Source of the DNA: Crossaster papposus
Lineage: Eukaryota; Echinodermata; Asteroidea; Velatida; Solasteridae
Length of the DNA: 64,000 nucleotides
Assembly: GCA_037893245.1 (NCBI GenBank)
Contig: JBAIAA010000102.1
Location: 1,351,249-1,415,248, forward strand
Reading direction: 5' to 3'
Made by a program: the position numbers and the translations under genes. The number at the start of each line of letters is the position of its first letter. The stretch's first letter is position 1. The notes below the pieces were generated by a model, which saw only the letters and a program-made list of their open reading frames with translations, had not been told where the DNA came from and made no database searches. Positions 1-12,084 of the stretch are shown here, one piece after another.

Positions 1-57
1 TAGAAGTACACATATTCCTTTCTCAACAAACCCGAAAGATTCAAATATCGTTCTAAC

Positions 58-318
58 CTGTCTCGATATGAATGCCCCAACTCTGGTATAAAAAGAAGGA
101 TGGACCGATGGCCTCGACTGTTCCATTTGGAAGAAGACGATGAACTATAGACTCAGAGTACGAGTTTGTCCAGTACACAGTGTTATTGTAGACAGCTAAA
201 CCCAACGGATGAATCTCTATAAAAGAGCTGAGGTCTACGACAAGTGTCCGGTTGTTTCCTAGAAGGTCACTGCGCTCGATCTTGTCCAGGGAAGAATCAC
301 ACCAGTACAGGTAGTTTT
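58..318 (-). CDS. YWTD propeller exon d
   Basis: 261 nt with acceptor TTCCACAG and donor ACAG/GTTAGA, phase 1 to 1. It encodes NYLYWCDSSLDKIERSDL, a blade with VYWTNSYSESIVHRL, and a closing strand ending GIHIET. The next exon lies outside the window. Confidence 0.88.
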
Positions 319-3300
319 CTGTGGAAGCAAACTGGTTAACATTATTACCTCCTCCAAGGAGTTATGTTGTTGACGGCGTTTGTTGGGGTGTTGGGGTGTT
401 GGGGTGTTTGTTTGTTGGGGGGTTGGGGTTGTTTGTTTGTTTGTTTGTTTGTCTGTCTATCTATCTGTTCGCAGGAAACTGAAGGGGTTTTAACTATTAA
501 CTTGGTGGGTAGATAGCTTGTGGATCAAGACTGGATCCATAAAATGTTCAGATTGATCTGAATCCAGATCAGAAATCTGAATCACTTTAAATGAATTGTT
601 TATGTTGGGTGTTTTGAGGTTGGGCGACATATATTTATTTATTTATTTTCTTATTTACCCTAGGGAAACCTCTCAGTGAAACACTGTTTTCCAGAGGAGC
701 ACAGCAATTTTACAATTTGAAAAAAACACAAAATACTCAAAATAAAAGCAGAAAATATAAGAGGTACATTTTCCAATTAAGGGCACTGTACAACCAGTAA
801 CGCTGGGGCATGTTTCTGCACTCTCCGCAGATGCTCTTGGGCATCGGCACGACTGATGCTGGACAACTCACGACTATTTGTACGACTTGTCGTGGAGTCG
901 CACGACTAGTCTTGCGATTAGCCACGCATTAATATTTGTGCAATCAGGTCTACTCGCACGACAAGTCGTACCAGTAGTCGTAAAAAGTCATGCAACTGTC
1001 GTACGACAGGAGTATCCTACAATCAGCCATGACAACTGAATGAAATATGAAATGAAGTATGTCCCACGAGGCTACGACTATCGCACGACAAATAAATAAG
1101 ACTAGGCTGGGACAAGATGCAACAACTTCAGTCGCAGCCAGGGAATGAACAAGCTCAGAAACATCTCTGCAATTGATTTCGTTCCTGCGACAATCCAAGA
1201 TTATACCAACAACCACCCAAGACTTTTCTAAGATTGCCTGCAATTTCCAGTCGCGGCCTTGTCGTAAGTGGTTGTATCTCCTAGTGAGACTGATGGGGCT
1301 TTTAGTTGCTCTATACGTACCGTACTTGGCGATACAATTTGGCTGAACAAGACCCTGGTTTATGATTGTTATTCTGTTACTGCCGTTTAAGTCTGCTCGC
1401 TCGATCTTCGCTGATGGCAATCCTACGTCTGTCCAATAAATGTGCCTGAAGGGTTAAAATACATTGTACACGTTATACGTACAATACTTTCTCAGGAAAG
1501 GTGATAAAGAATACATTTATATACAGTGGAACGCCGCTATAATGAACATCACGGAATCCACAGATCCCGGTCCATCAGGTGCCCATTTTTCAAGATGGCG
1601 TCCGGTTTTTTTAAATAGCACCGGTTGTTCGACATTCGGGAATTAAAAACAGCCTAAATAGCAATCGATATACCTAGTGGATTTCAACAAATCTGTTGAT
1701 ATATATTTTCAACAATGTTTGGAAACAGAAATCGAGAACCAAGTATGGTGTTCGGTATAGCTGAATGTTTAGTATAGTGATGTTCGGTATAACGGCATTC
1801 AACTGTATAGGGCAGTTTCACGAAAAAGCCCTATATGCATTGACACTAGGAAAGGGCATGATGTGATTTTGCGTTCAAAGCATACAGTCAAGCAGGATAC
1901 AATTTAAACAAAAAGATTTCAAAAATCACATCCAAATGTTCAAAATTCACATCCTCAGTCAAATTGAAATCTTGGGTTAACCAGTTCGCGCCGGGATTAT
2001 TTTAACATCACTGAGCCGAGGGGCGGGGTTATTTTTAACGAAACTCGATCCGAAGCGGGTTCAGGCCGATAGTGCCGGGAAGCACACCCACGGATTTCCG
2101 GCCTTGCTCGCTGCTGACAGACATTTCCGACCTTGAACTTGGCGTGTTTATGCGTTATCCGTTTTGAATTTGGGCAAAACTGTGCGTTTATATACGTCAT
2201 CTGGCGCGAACTGGCTAAAGAGGATGCATGAATTACCCCATGAGCCAGGGGCTGAAATTTGACATATTGGTACCATCTCAAGGGACTAATCACCATTAAG
2301 ATTTTGTTGTTGCTGCATGTGTATAGTTGTCAGAAAAGTATGATAGACTTTTGTAAGTGGTAGCTTAATGTGGAATTTGGGACATTTTCTAAGACGTCAC
2401 TGATGGAGACGGAATCAGTACTTTTTACATCAAGCAATAACAATTAACAAACTTTATTTTACTCCATCAAATACTTGCTTGATTCTTAATGTCCTCTATG
2501 GTGTCCCAGCATTAAATGCCTTTAAAAGGTTACACTTAATTATATCAGCCATGCAAAGCAGGCTGATATATTGTATTCGTCGCAATTCTTCCCATTGTGT
2601 TATGTTTGCATAACAATTTTTTCCAGTTTTTGTTTGCTGGGCTAAATATCACATTGTTAATATTGTTCATATGATTTTCCATAAGGTTTTAATATGATAA
2701 CTGTGCCAGTAAGCAGCTTGGTGAATTTGAAGCTCACCAATACTGACTACTTGATGATATCCAGGGACAGTGTAATGTGCGCACATTTATGGGTTCACAA
2801 AGTTGTCATTTTGGATAATTACTACCATATGTTCACCGATTATTCAGTCACTTTGCTTTAGAAAATGTTATTGAAGTAAGGATATGTAAAGCAGACTCAC
2901 CAAAATAAACTTTTCAAAAAAATAATAATAATAATATAATGCAAATTATTCATATTTCCACCACTTGGATTTTTGGAGATTTTTAGTATGTCATTCTATA
3001 GCCATTAGAACTATTACTATTAGTGCACTGTGGTGAAAAATATTCTATTGCAATTTGTGTGAGGTCAAAAACTGTTTTCCCTGGACTAGTCCGAAGAGTC
3101 CGAACTAGTACAAGATCACCACAACACATATAGATTTAAATAAAAGCCAAGTTATTGTTTTTCACGGGAAAAATAAAGAACCGATCGTGCATGCGTGCCG
3201 TACGCTATAACATACGCAACGACCAGCGAACAGATACAATGATCAGCCCATACGGCGGTGTTACTTGGTTGTACCACGTATCACTACCGCGGTGGTGATA

Positions 3301-6300
3301 CAAGTACAACCAAGTACACCTATACAAGCACACCCAATCAAGCCCATAGCCCAAATCCATCACTGACCTGTTAAAATAATCTAACCTTTCAATCTATCAT
3401 GAAACAGTCCGGCATTTTAGAGTATTTTATCTCAACCTTTCTCCGTTTTTCAATCATGGAGCAATAAACTATGCATATGGGCGGCCAAAAGGGCCAAAAT
3501 CTAAAATATGTTCACAAAGGACAAAACAATAGACAAAGAACAAAATGGCAAGAGGACAAGTTTACAGAAGGACAAAATTAAAATCAAAAAAGGACAAAGC
3601 TGCAAGAGGACAAATTTGCAAAAATACAAACTTCAAATCAAACAAAGGACAAAACGGGAAGAGGACAACATTACAGAAATACATAATAAAAAGCAAACAA
3701 AGGACAAATCGACAAAAGGACAAAGTTACAAACAGACAAAGTCAAAATCAAACAAAGGACAAACGGCAAAAAGACATTCAAACAGGTCAAAAGGACGTCC
3801 GTATACACGCAAAGGACGTTTTCACAAAAGGACGTCCATATACACGCAAAGGACGTTTTCACAAAAGGACGTCCATATACACGCAAAGGACGTTTTCACA
3901 AAAGGACGTCCATATACACGCAAAGGACGTTTTCACGAAAGGACGTTCATATACACGCCGAAAGGACGTTTTCACGAAAGGACTAATATACACACACGCA
4001 AAGGACGTTTTCACAAAAGGGCAATCTTTTTTTTACTTAACTAATGTCCAACGCTGGGGGCGCTTCTTCCGACGTCCACTTCTGAAGTAAAAAATCATTG
4101 ATCTCCATTATAATAGACTGGATAGGACACCGGCACCGCGTATCTGTTTATGCACATACGAACGCGTGATCTGAAACAATGGCGGTGCGCTTTCTGCAGT
4201 AGGGTAAACGCGGCATGTGTATTCACTCTGGAAACTAGTCAAGTAGTTATTGAGTTTATCGGATTTGTATTCATATGGGGGTATGAAGAATTTAAGCGCT
4301 CTGCCAATAAAACCATTAAAAAACATTAGATTAACTAACGAATAACGATAGGGATTCATTTTTTTTCACACTTTCTTGATATGTAGGCCTACTATTTTTT
4401 CCTACGTAATGTACAGCCTACATTTTTGAATGAATATCATTTTCCTTAGGCCCTTCACTGAAATTGATTTCCAGTATATTGCTCTTTCATTTTATCACCC
4501 CTGTAGGCCATATAATAGTTCAGTTGGAGACAGACACAGGGTGAATTTATTTGGTCGTATTAAATTTATAAAATGACATACAACACTCATAGGGCCTATA
4601 ACCAAGAAAGAACTAAATTGAACCTCACACAAAAAATTATATTTGTATTTTAAATGCAAAACAAATTTATTACGAAAAAAACTTAAAAACAAGTACCTTT
4701 TTGTATTCGTGTTGCTCTCCTTATCATACCAACTTATATCACATTATATCACATTTGTATATATATAAGAAAATGAATGTGAATAAGTATAACTTCCGAT
4801 ACACATGAGTCAAAAAGAAATTATTTATGAAAATATTTTGGAAAGAAACATGAAAGTGCATCTATCGTTGGTCCACATATAAAAAAAAAGACACCATTTA
4901 AAAACCCAATTTCAAATTACTTTCAAACTGTGGACAGCTGCAAAAAAAAGTACGGTGGTACAGTATATAACGCAGTACGTACGATCTAGCGAACCGCGCC
5001 GTCCGATCCAGCGCACAGCGGACGTCTGAAGAAGCGCCCCCAGCGTTCGACGATAGTTAAGTAAAGAAAAGTTTGTCCTTTTGTGAAAACGTCCTTTTGT
5101 GAAAACGTCCTTTGCGTGTGTATGGACGTCCTTTTGTGAAAACGTGGGTGCGTGTGTGTATGGACGTCCTTTCGTGAAAACGTCCTTTGCGTGTGTATGG
5201 ACGTCCTTTCGTGAAAACGTCCTTTTGACATGTTTGAATGTCTTTTGGCCGTTTGTTCTTTGTTTGATTTTGTAACTTTGTCCTTTTGTCGATTTGTCTT
5301 TTGTTTGCTTGTTATTCAAGTATTTCTGTAATGTTGTCCTCTTCCCGTTTTGTCCTTTGTTTGATTTGGAGTTTGTATTTTTGTAAATTTGTCCTCTTGC
5401 AGCTTTGTCCTTTTTTGATTTGAATTTTGTCCTTCTGTAAATTTGTCCTCTTGCCATTTTGTTCTTTGTCTATTGTTTTGTCCTTTGTGAACATATTTTA
5501 GATTTTGGCCCTTTTGGCCGCCCATACATGCATGACTCAACGTAAACAGGTCACGAACTCACGGACACAGCACATGTTGAACTAACTATGGCTGTTTTTG
5601 CTGCTGGCTAGTTTAAATTATTTAACACATGAAATGAAATGAATAAAACCATACTGTGCAACGTTTGACAGATTCCTCAAACAGCCGTATGTTGCGTGAA
5701 AGTAAGAGGCTATAGCATAATAAGCTATAGCCGTGGACTTTTTTTGGTAAAACCTACGGAGACTGTTTTCAACTTTAACCAAATTAAATCCAATGCGGCA
5801 GAAGGTAACATTGTCCATTTTACCCTCCGCAACAGTAAGATCTGCAGGCCGAAGCTTCTAGCGGAGGATTTAACACCGTGAACTTTGACAATCACGTACG
5901 GTAACTTTTGACAATATTAAGTCCAATGCGAACGCGGCTTTAAAAGGTCTATCATATTTTGCTGTACTTTTCATATTTTTCTCTATTGCAAAAAAAATTG
6001 AATTTGTCCCTCAAAATGTTACCGATAATTTAGCTAGCCCATGGACTAAAGACAGTGGATGTGAATTTTAATCTAATAACAACTTAATACAGGATGTGAA
6101 TTTGGACTGCGGATGTGAAATTGGAGAGAGGATGTGAACTTAGAATGGGAATTGGAACTGTCACGACTGAGGATGTGAATTGGGAGCATTTGAATGTGAT
6201 TTAGAAATCTTTTGTTGAAATCACAAAAGGACCGTGTCCGCTTTGAATGCAAAATCACACCATCACCCAGTGGTTACGGCATGACATTGCAATCATTTAA

Positions 6301-8703
6301 TTTCTAAGTTTGGGCTTCCTAGAAATTCACAACAAGAGAGTAAATGTGTGAAATTCCAAATTTGTAAATTTGTGACGAAATATGTAATCTTTTGGTGTAT
6401 ATTTCAGTTGTTTTCAAGTATACTTTCCGATACTACTTAACTACCAGATATTATGATGATTCGGTATGGATATTTGCTGTATAACACAGACACTGGACAG
6501 TAAAAACTTCGCTAAAACAACTGAAGACTTTGGACAATTAGAATCTTAAAGGAATTATTAAGAAATATCTTACTTAAAGTAAACAATGATTGTAGGCATC
6601 CAGCAAAATGATTGCGCTGGATATCCTGTAATTTGTACGAAAAATTGAATTTTATATAAACAAAATAATTCGCGATCGCCGGACGGCGATCTCGAAAAAA
6701 ACAAGAACAACATATAAGAACCACTGCCCGACGCCGGGTCGGTTAAAACGAACGCTGTTTTTCTTGCTTAGCTTCCATGATTGTAAAATTTCGGACAGGT
6801 CAGTTAAACTATACTATTTTCAATCCCCATTGAGCTATAATAAAATTACTAGTTAAGAGAGCTTTGAATCCATTCTGCACGCAGACATTTTGAATTCATG
6901 TGCGTGTTGTAGAACATAATACAAATAGATGGATTTAATTTTAAAAGTGTACTCTAAATGCAACGCGCGTGCAAGTAGAACAGACGCAAACAACTTTGCG
7001 CGCGTCATGTCAGTTTAAAAAAAGTCACAGCAAAATCAACTGCAGCGCGCGGATACGCACGCGCATTTGCAATGTTCGGCGTTCATTTTGCTGATCTTGC
7101 GTTTTGTTTTGGGGCGTACCGGCTTCGGTAACGCACTGTATAGAATACAAACGCAGATATGCAAATAGCCGTACAAAAGCCGTACAAAATGTTGAAGTTT
7201 CCATAGGTTCAGTGTGCACAAACATGGATGCGCCCAGCTAGCTCGCATCACTTTGTACATTGAGCCAGCTCTCTAGTAATTTAATATAGCTCTATAATCC
7301 TCCAAATCCACCCATTCCTGATAATTTAAGCAATTACCAATGGTGTATTCTACCTTACTAGACCGAGTACTATATTCAAGTACTTATGTCCCAAATTTCT
7401 TTGATTAAAAAGTATCTTTACGCATCTAAAGTCCAAATTAGTAAATGTTTTTTCTAACACAGGCTTATTTTGTTGTCTACTCTATACTTTATTTGAAAAA
7501 AACCCACTTAATATTTGGTAGTAAACAAAGTACTCGGAAAGTATACTTAACTTCAAGTCTTGTATATTTTCAGAATATTGGTTCCCGTTTATTTTTGTTT
7601 ACACTAACCCATTGTCGTGGTCAACTACAATAGCTCGTGGATAATTCAGATAGTCCAGGATGATTTCTTTGCTTCCATTGCCATCCATAGATGTCCGCCC
7701 GATGTGTCTCAGGTCATTGTCTGTCCAATACACCATCCTTGCCACAACATCAAGAGCCAATGCGTCTGGAACTGTTGCACAGAGTTGTAATTAAAATGAC
7801 TCGAGTCAATGACTTGACTCAACTATAGAGTCTGACTCGACTCGCCTGCAGGCTGGCAAATGACTCGACTTGAGTAAAGGATAAGACTCAAGTCCCAAAA
7901 ATAAGAGTAATTAGGAACTAATCTTGCAAATATTTAATTGTTTTCCATGGTATTTCTCACCAAGAGCAGTTGTGTGATTGAGGCGTGAGCTTAAATCTCC
8001 GTGTCAGATTTTTATTAGTCAATATTAGCAGCATCATAATATTAATATTCATTATTAAATTAAACTACACCCCTCTAAAATAGATTTCCATTAACTTTTT
8101 TTATTCTAATAGCTTTACATTTCAATTGTTTACATTGTGCAACAAACGGGGTGAAAAGATTATCCGTTAAATATTGAAATTCAAATTGTCAGATTTGTTC
8201 GTCATCGAATCCTATTATGCTTTAAGAATGTCCATTAAAATGTTAGGGGTATTAGAAGAGGTACAAATATAATTTTGCAGACACTTCCCCATACTCTTTG
8301 TGCACTTAAAATCCCGATTATACTTAATCCCGATTAAGGTGAGACCTCTGATTGTGTTTGGTTGAAGTCTTAGGTTGATATCATCAAAGCAAACAATACC
8401 CTGCTCAACACCCTTAACATCCATCCCAGAACTTACTTCCATAAGCATGCATTCAGAACTAACCTTGTAAACCATCCACAAGTGTCGTTTGGTTGCTCCC
8501 GTCGATATGAGCTCTGGAGATCTTAGGTGACGACACTCTACCCAAGTCAGCCCAGTACACCATTTTCTTGTTTGGGTCGTAGTCAACGCTAACAGGACGT
8601 TCGACCTCATCAAAAGGGAGTAGAACCAAGTCATCTAAGGCACGACTCATGGTACCGGCGTAAATGGCTCCTTCATCGAGATCAGTCACGAGTGCAAAGT
8701 TGC
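58..8703 (-). CDS. LDL-receptor-type YWTD beta-propeller protein (partial, four exons)
   Basis: I joined four minus-strand exons: 8703-8464, 7771-7609, 1445-1321 and 318-58. All are bounded by AG/GT, and the junction phases agree (1, 2, 1), giving 263 codons. The translation carries blade motifs VYWADLG, VYWTDN, IYWTDVGLPSAKIERADL, LYWCDSSLDKIERSDL and VYWTNS, the pattern of LDL-receptor class B repeats as in LRP4/5/6. Such propellers are extracellular and normally bind secreted ligands. At least five blades are seen, so this is most of one six-bladed propeller. The EGF module that usually follows would lie beyond the left edge, and the signal-peptide exon upstream of 8703 was not found. Which LRP-like family member this is cannot be decided. 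The 6.2 kb intron between exons 7609 and 1445 is filled with repeats. Confidence 0.85.
360..470. repeat. GT-rich microsatellite
   Basis: Imperfect TGTTGGGG repeats followed by (TTTG)n, between exons c and d of the propeller gene. Simple-sequence DNA; no coding signal. Confidence 0.8.
830..1300 (-). repeat. Dispersed repeat, second copy at 18.7-19.15 kb
   Basis: The reverse complement of 1100-1290 aligns with 18705-19155, sharing CACTAGGAGATACAAC and CTGGCTGCGACTGAAGT. The outer part (835-1010) is rich in TCGTACGACTAGT-type palindromes. The 18.7 kb copy is interrupted by another repeat, so this copy shows the uninterrupted arrangement. Type unassigned. Confidence 0.6.
1321..1445 (-). CDS. YWTD propeller exon c
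   Basis: 125 nt with acceptor CCCTTCAG and donor GTACGT. It encodes HIYWTDVGLPSAKIERADL, NGSNRITII and QGLVQPN, a canonical class B repeat. A reading frame runs on past the donor toward 950, but there it is antisense to a repeat (952-1300), so the splice donor is preferred as the end. Confidence 0.88.
2930..3095. repeat. Dispersed repeat, related copy at 22.0-22.16 kb
   Basis: Shares CCACTTG-ATTTTT, TTTTAATATGTCATT-like and TTTCCCTGGACTA blocks with 22010-22160, so it is an interspersed repeat of unknown class. Confidence 0.45.
3262..3315. other. Near-perfect 53-bp palindrome
   Basis: ACTTGGTTGTAC and its complement flank a centre containing TATCACTACCGCGGTGGTGATA. It could form a cruciform or be a relic of MITE termini. 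No function is claimed. Confidence 0.6.
3476..5526. mobile_element. Fold-back (TU-like) DNA element with satellite-filled inverted arms
   Basis: The left arm 3476-4085 and right arm 4990-5526 are inverted copies starting TATGGGCGGCCAAAAGGGCC. Each arm contains degenerate ACAAAGGACAAA runs, then direct repeats of about 36 bp built on AAAGGACGTTTTCAC and GGACGTCCATATACACGC, ending at GCTGGGGGCGCTTCTTC. The arms enclose about 900 bp of unrelated AT-rich DNA. Long inverted arms made of tandem repeats define fold-back elements such as Drosophila FB and sea urchin TU. The open frames in the arms are simply stop-free repeat translation. No transposase was seen. Confidence 0.75.
6660..7345 (+). repeat. 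Dispersed repeat with GATCGCCGGACGGCGATC palindrome
   Basis: 6665-6790 and 7305-7345 match 23310-23430 and 23445-23520 respectively. Shared blocks include CGCCGGACGGCGATC, AAACAAGAACAACAT and AGCAATTACCAATGGTGTAT. This copy carries about 450 bp of extra sequence between the two blocks, so one copy is interrupted or the other deleted. Element class unknown. Confidence 0.55.
7609..7771 (-). CDS. YWTD propeller exon b
   Basis: 163 nt, entering in phase 1 and leaving in phase 2 at AATGG/GTTAGT. It contains MVYWTDNDLRHIGRTSMDG and the linker YPRAIVVDHDNG that completes one blade. The Gly codon is split across the intron and is restored by the first base of the exon at 1445. Confidence 0.88.
7790..7900. 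repeat. ACTCGAGTCA-rich repeat remnant
   Basis: Clustered TGACTCGAGTCA/GACTCGACTC motifs directly upstream of propeller exon b. This resembles the subterminal repeats of hAT-like elements; ends were not found. Confidence 0.35.
8464..8703 (-). CDS. YWTD propeller exon a
   Basis: Acceptor TATCAAACAG, donor GTTAGT, 240 nt, phase 1 to 1. It encodes the blade with VYWADLGRVSSPKISRAHI and ends LVDGLQ, which joins V-PDALALD of the next exon exactly as in LRP propellers. The residues before the YW motif (LVTDLDEGAIYAGTM) look like the preceding blade strand. Confidence 0.85.
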
Positions 8704-8759
8704 CTGTTTGATATAAGGGTGGATGGAGGTATATTTATGAAATATACACTTTCACTAGT

Positions 8760-9295
8760 ACCGGCCGCCCTGTCGAAGGTCAGGGGTGCCTTTTTAAAAT
8801 TATTTGTATCCAGACCTCAAACAAAATTAGTAGTAGATTTTGCTACTCAAGTACTCGCAAGAAAATTAATCGCGAGTAGTTGAGTACTCGCGAGTAGTTA
8901 ACAGATTTCTCATAAGAGCAAAAAGAATGAAACATGTTAGAACATGTATGACGTAAATTGACAACCCATTATTCAACAGTGAGCACATTTGAGTGAGTCA
9001 TTTATCTGAAATGTATTAGTGAAATTCTGGGGAGACATCGATGTGGATCAAATGATTTTCATGCTAGCTTCATTTATAACATCTAGACAAAAGGCAACTT
9101 TAGTGCATAAACAGCAAAGCTATAGGCTACTTTTTCTAAGTCAACACTATAAAAACAAGTTGCTAATCGTGAGTACCTGCTCTACTCACGCCCGGGCGAG
9201 TACTCAAGTAGATGAAAACTCACACATAATATATGAGTAGCACAAACTACTTGCGACTACGCAAGTACTTGTGTTACTCGCCCAGCAGCCTAAAA
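8760..9295. mobile_element. Nonautonomous repeat with AGTACTCG subterminal motifs
   Basis: Dense GAGTACTCG/ACTCGCGAGTAGT motifs in both orientations occur at 8840-8905 and 9175-9285, with AT-rich DNA between. That organisation fits a MITE of hAT type, but exact termini and target duplication were not resolved. No coding exon seen. Confidence 0.4.
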
Positions 9296-9489
9296 ATGAT
9301 AGACTTGTGCTTCGCAGAAATTGGTGACCTTGAAAAAATAGTCAATAATTAGACAGCTGCACCCAGATTATTTGCCTCCAAACGGTTAGAATTACTGACC
9401 TGATTCACAAATTTGAATCACGAACATTTGATAACGAAAAGGATGTTTAGATTTCAGGAACCAGCTCTTGATACATATGTCCAAGTTGT

Positions 9490-11100
9490 TAACTCCGATG
9501 TGGTAACTTTCCCACAGGACCCACAATAGCCTTCCTAAAGAAGAGTGTCTTGCACTCACTGCCCTGCGCCCTTGTACTGACATAATCATCAAACCAGCAG
9601 ATAAAGGCTCAGCCGTGGCCATCACAGATCGTTAGCAGTACATCGATGAGGCCCACCGCCAGTTGGACAATCGTACTAACTATATCTGCCTTGACTCTGA
9701 TCTCACAGGTACATTTTCTCAAGTAATACAGCAGGTGCTTGATGACATGCGATCACGTGACTTGTTGTCCAAGAAAGCTCACAAATTTATTTTACCCACC
9801 GACTGTAGAACTGCTAGGTTCCACTTCTTCCTAAGGTTCACAAGACACGTAAACCTGGTAGGCCCATCGTCTCAGGTAATGGCTCACCCACGGAACACAT
9901 CTTCTTGTTTATTGACAGTTTTTTCAAACCCCTTGTCTCCAGGATTCCATCATACATCCATGACACCCTAGACTTGTAATAACAACGAAAAATGTCCTTC
10001 TTATAGATAAGCAGTATCTACAGGTACATATACACTGCATTGGGTACTCACATATATGGCACCCTCTTTTGTATGTCTCATCATGGGTGATCTCAAGGGA
10101 CACATAATTATACTTGCCTCAGCACCGTGTCTTCCCTGGGTCTGGTGGAGATACATTGACGATACATTGGTCATCTAGACGAATATTGATGAGGACAGTC
10201 TGCTGACTTTCAGTAATCATATGAGTTCTGTCCACAGGACTATCAATGTCACACCAGAATACTGGCATTATCAGACTAACTTTCTGGATGTCACCATCCA
10301 CAAGGAGGCTCCACCGATCTGTATTCTAACCCCGCAGACACACAGTACATCCACTCTGCTGCAGTTATCACCCTAGGCATTGTAAGACTGGTATAGCATT
10401 TAGTCAGGCCCTCAGGATCAATTTGGATTTGTTCTAACAACTCTAATTTCTCCCGCCATTCACACGTACTGAATAATAACTTGGTTGCTAGGGGTCACAG
10501 GTCCCGCCAAGTTCAACGTGCCATTGCCAGAGCAGTTGTACCAAACAAATTTGGCTCTCAAGGTTTTCCCCCAGGATGATGCCAAACCCAAGATTCCCCT
10601 AGTCACCACTTTTCACCCCATCTCTCTCCTTCGGAAAATCACTAACGACAGCCATCACATTCCCCAAACTTCAAATCGCCTTGTGCCTGCCATCCCTGAC
10701 AGCTAGCCCTGAATTGGCTAATGCCCGCACGATCTACGAGACCTCATTGTTCGAGCCGAAGTTCCAACTTTGGATGCATCTATAGCTCCTTCCATCCAGC
10801 ACGGAACTTCCAGATATGTGACCACTCACTCTTCTGGTAGCACTTACAGAATTATAGGTAACATCACTTGCAGTACCTCTAGTCTATAATATCTCATCTC
10901 TTGCAGGTTTTGCGGATTGCAGTATGTTGAGTATAGACCAACAACTCCCTAAAAAGTGTTTCTACGCTCATCGATCGACTGTCAACGCCAAAAAACTGGA
11001 CATCCAATGTCGGTCACCACTTCTAATAGCCTAACTATTCCATTTCTGAGGCATAGAATCACTTGGCCATAAAAAAAGACTCAGTTTGCCTCAGCCGGGT
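9490..11100 (+). pseudogene. Penelope-like retroelement, decayed reverse transcriptase
   Basis: Broken frames on the plus strand read IIIKPADKGSAVAITDR, then YIDEAHRQLDNRTNY, a PK-HKTRKPGRPIVSGNGS stretch split over frames, then WWRYIDD at 10143-10163. YIDD is the RT catalytic box. KPADKG and GRPIVSG are typical of Penelope-like elements rather than LINEs. Farther on, ITCSTSSLIYNIS and CGLQYVEY resemble the region leading into the GIY-YIG endonuclease. Several stops and frameshifts (for example a stop just after YIDDTLVI) make it inactive. Penelope elements use RT plus GIY-YIG; no terminal repeats were identified. Confidence 0.75.
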
Positions 11101-12045
11101 GAAAGTTGGGATAAATCGTCTTTTGACTATTCAACCACATAGGCTCAACATCCAACTAGAAAATGATCAACTTATTTTTTACTTACGTCAGTTACACCCT
11201 TTGATCTTCAACCTGGAACCTCATTTATTTGTGGTTTCACCCCTTCAGTGTTCGTTTCCAACCCAGGTTTGCACCCCTTTATATATAAATTACTCCCTTG
11301 TTCTGTCTTTGATCCTACCCACTCTGACCCCATCTTTTATTCCCTTGGCCTTGTCCTTCTTTTGTTGGTTCTTCAACTCCTCTCGATGCTTGTATGTAGC
11401 CTTTATAATGTTTGTTTCATGTACACAGCCATTTTGTCTGGAGATCTTGTTAAAATCGAACAATTACGCCCTTTTAACTTTAATATTGGATTGATATAAT
11501 GTTGTTTGCTCACTTTATTGGTTCGTTGCTAAGAACTTTGTTAAATCCCTGACTACGCAGATTTATGATTATAGCAGATCTGTTATATTATTTGTATTTA
11601 CTTTGTTGGAATAGATTTGTTCTAAGTAAGAAAATCAGGTTGCTAGTAAACATACATCTAAAACTAGAAAAAAAACTGCACTCGATGCAGCCCAGACCTT
11701 GGCCCCAACCAACAATGTGCCCAACCCTAAAAAAGCTTTATCCCAACGTTAAATAATCATTCAAAGTGATTTAAATTCCTTATCTGCATTCAGATCAATC
11801 ATCGATGTCCAAAATGTTCATTTTTCCACCATAAAATTCAATGACATTGGTTCGTCGTGACGTCGTTTTAACATAAGAATTTTAGATCATGAAAATCGGA
11901 CTAACTGAAAATGCACGCTATTTTGATAGAGATTGTGATTTCATCCTTTGGGCAAAATGAACAAAAAATCGTGCATTTTATCAAAATTGTATCATTACCT
12001 CCGCCAAGGAAGACTAGGAAGTTATGTTTTTTTCTTTTCCAGCGT
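11100..12045 (+). other. No gene seen; AT-rich tail after the Penelope remnant
   Basis: Two overlapping hydrophobic frames (11063-11499) lack start context, homology or splice signals and are probably chance ORFs or the element's 3' tail. Nothing else is supported. Confidence 0.4.
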
Positions 12046-12084
12046 TTATACACTGTTAAAAATATATCTGTTAATTAACAGTAT

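Larger units (their letters stand above)
1855..6270. mobile_element. 4.4 kb interval bounded by about 110-bp inverted repeats
   Basis: About 110 bp at 1855-1965 matches the reverse complement of 6150-6270. Shared blocks are TGTGATTTTGC, TTCAAAGC and AATTCACATCCTCAGTC. This suggests a large nonautonomous DNA element, or two inverted copies of one MITE, in the propeller gene's intron. No transposase ORF was recognised inside; the fold-back element at 3476-5526 is nested in it. The rest of the interval is AT-rich with no exon that I can support. Confidence 0.45.

Noticed and set aside
950-1320. Extension of the YWTD exon c frame to 156 codons
   Set aside because: After the GTACGT donor at 1320 the sequence is a dispersed repeat also found at 18.7-19.15 kb. 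Propeller homology stops at the donor and resumes in exon d in phase.
3508-5540. Lys-rich ORFs (GRPYTRKGRF-type repeats) on both arms of the fold-back element
   Set aside because: They are translation of the tandem repeats and occur in two or more frames at once. The mirrored arm gives the same peptides on the other strand.
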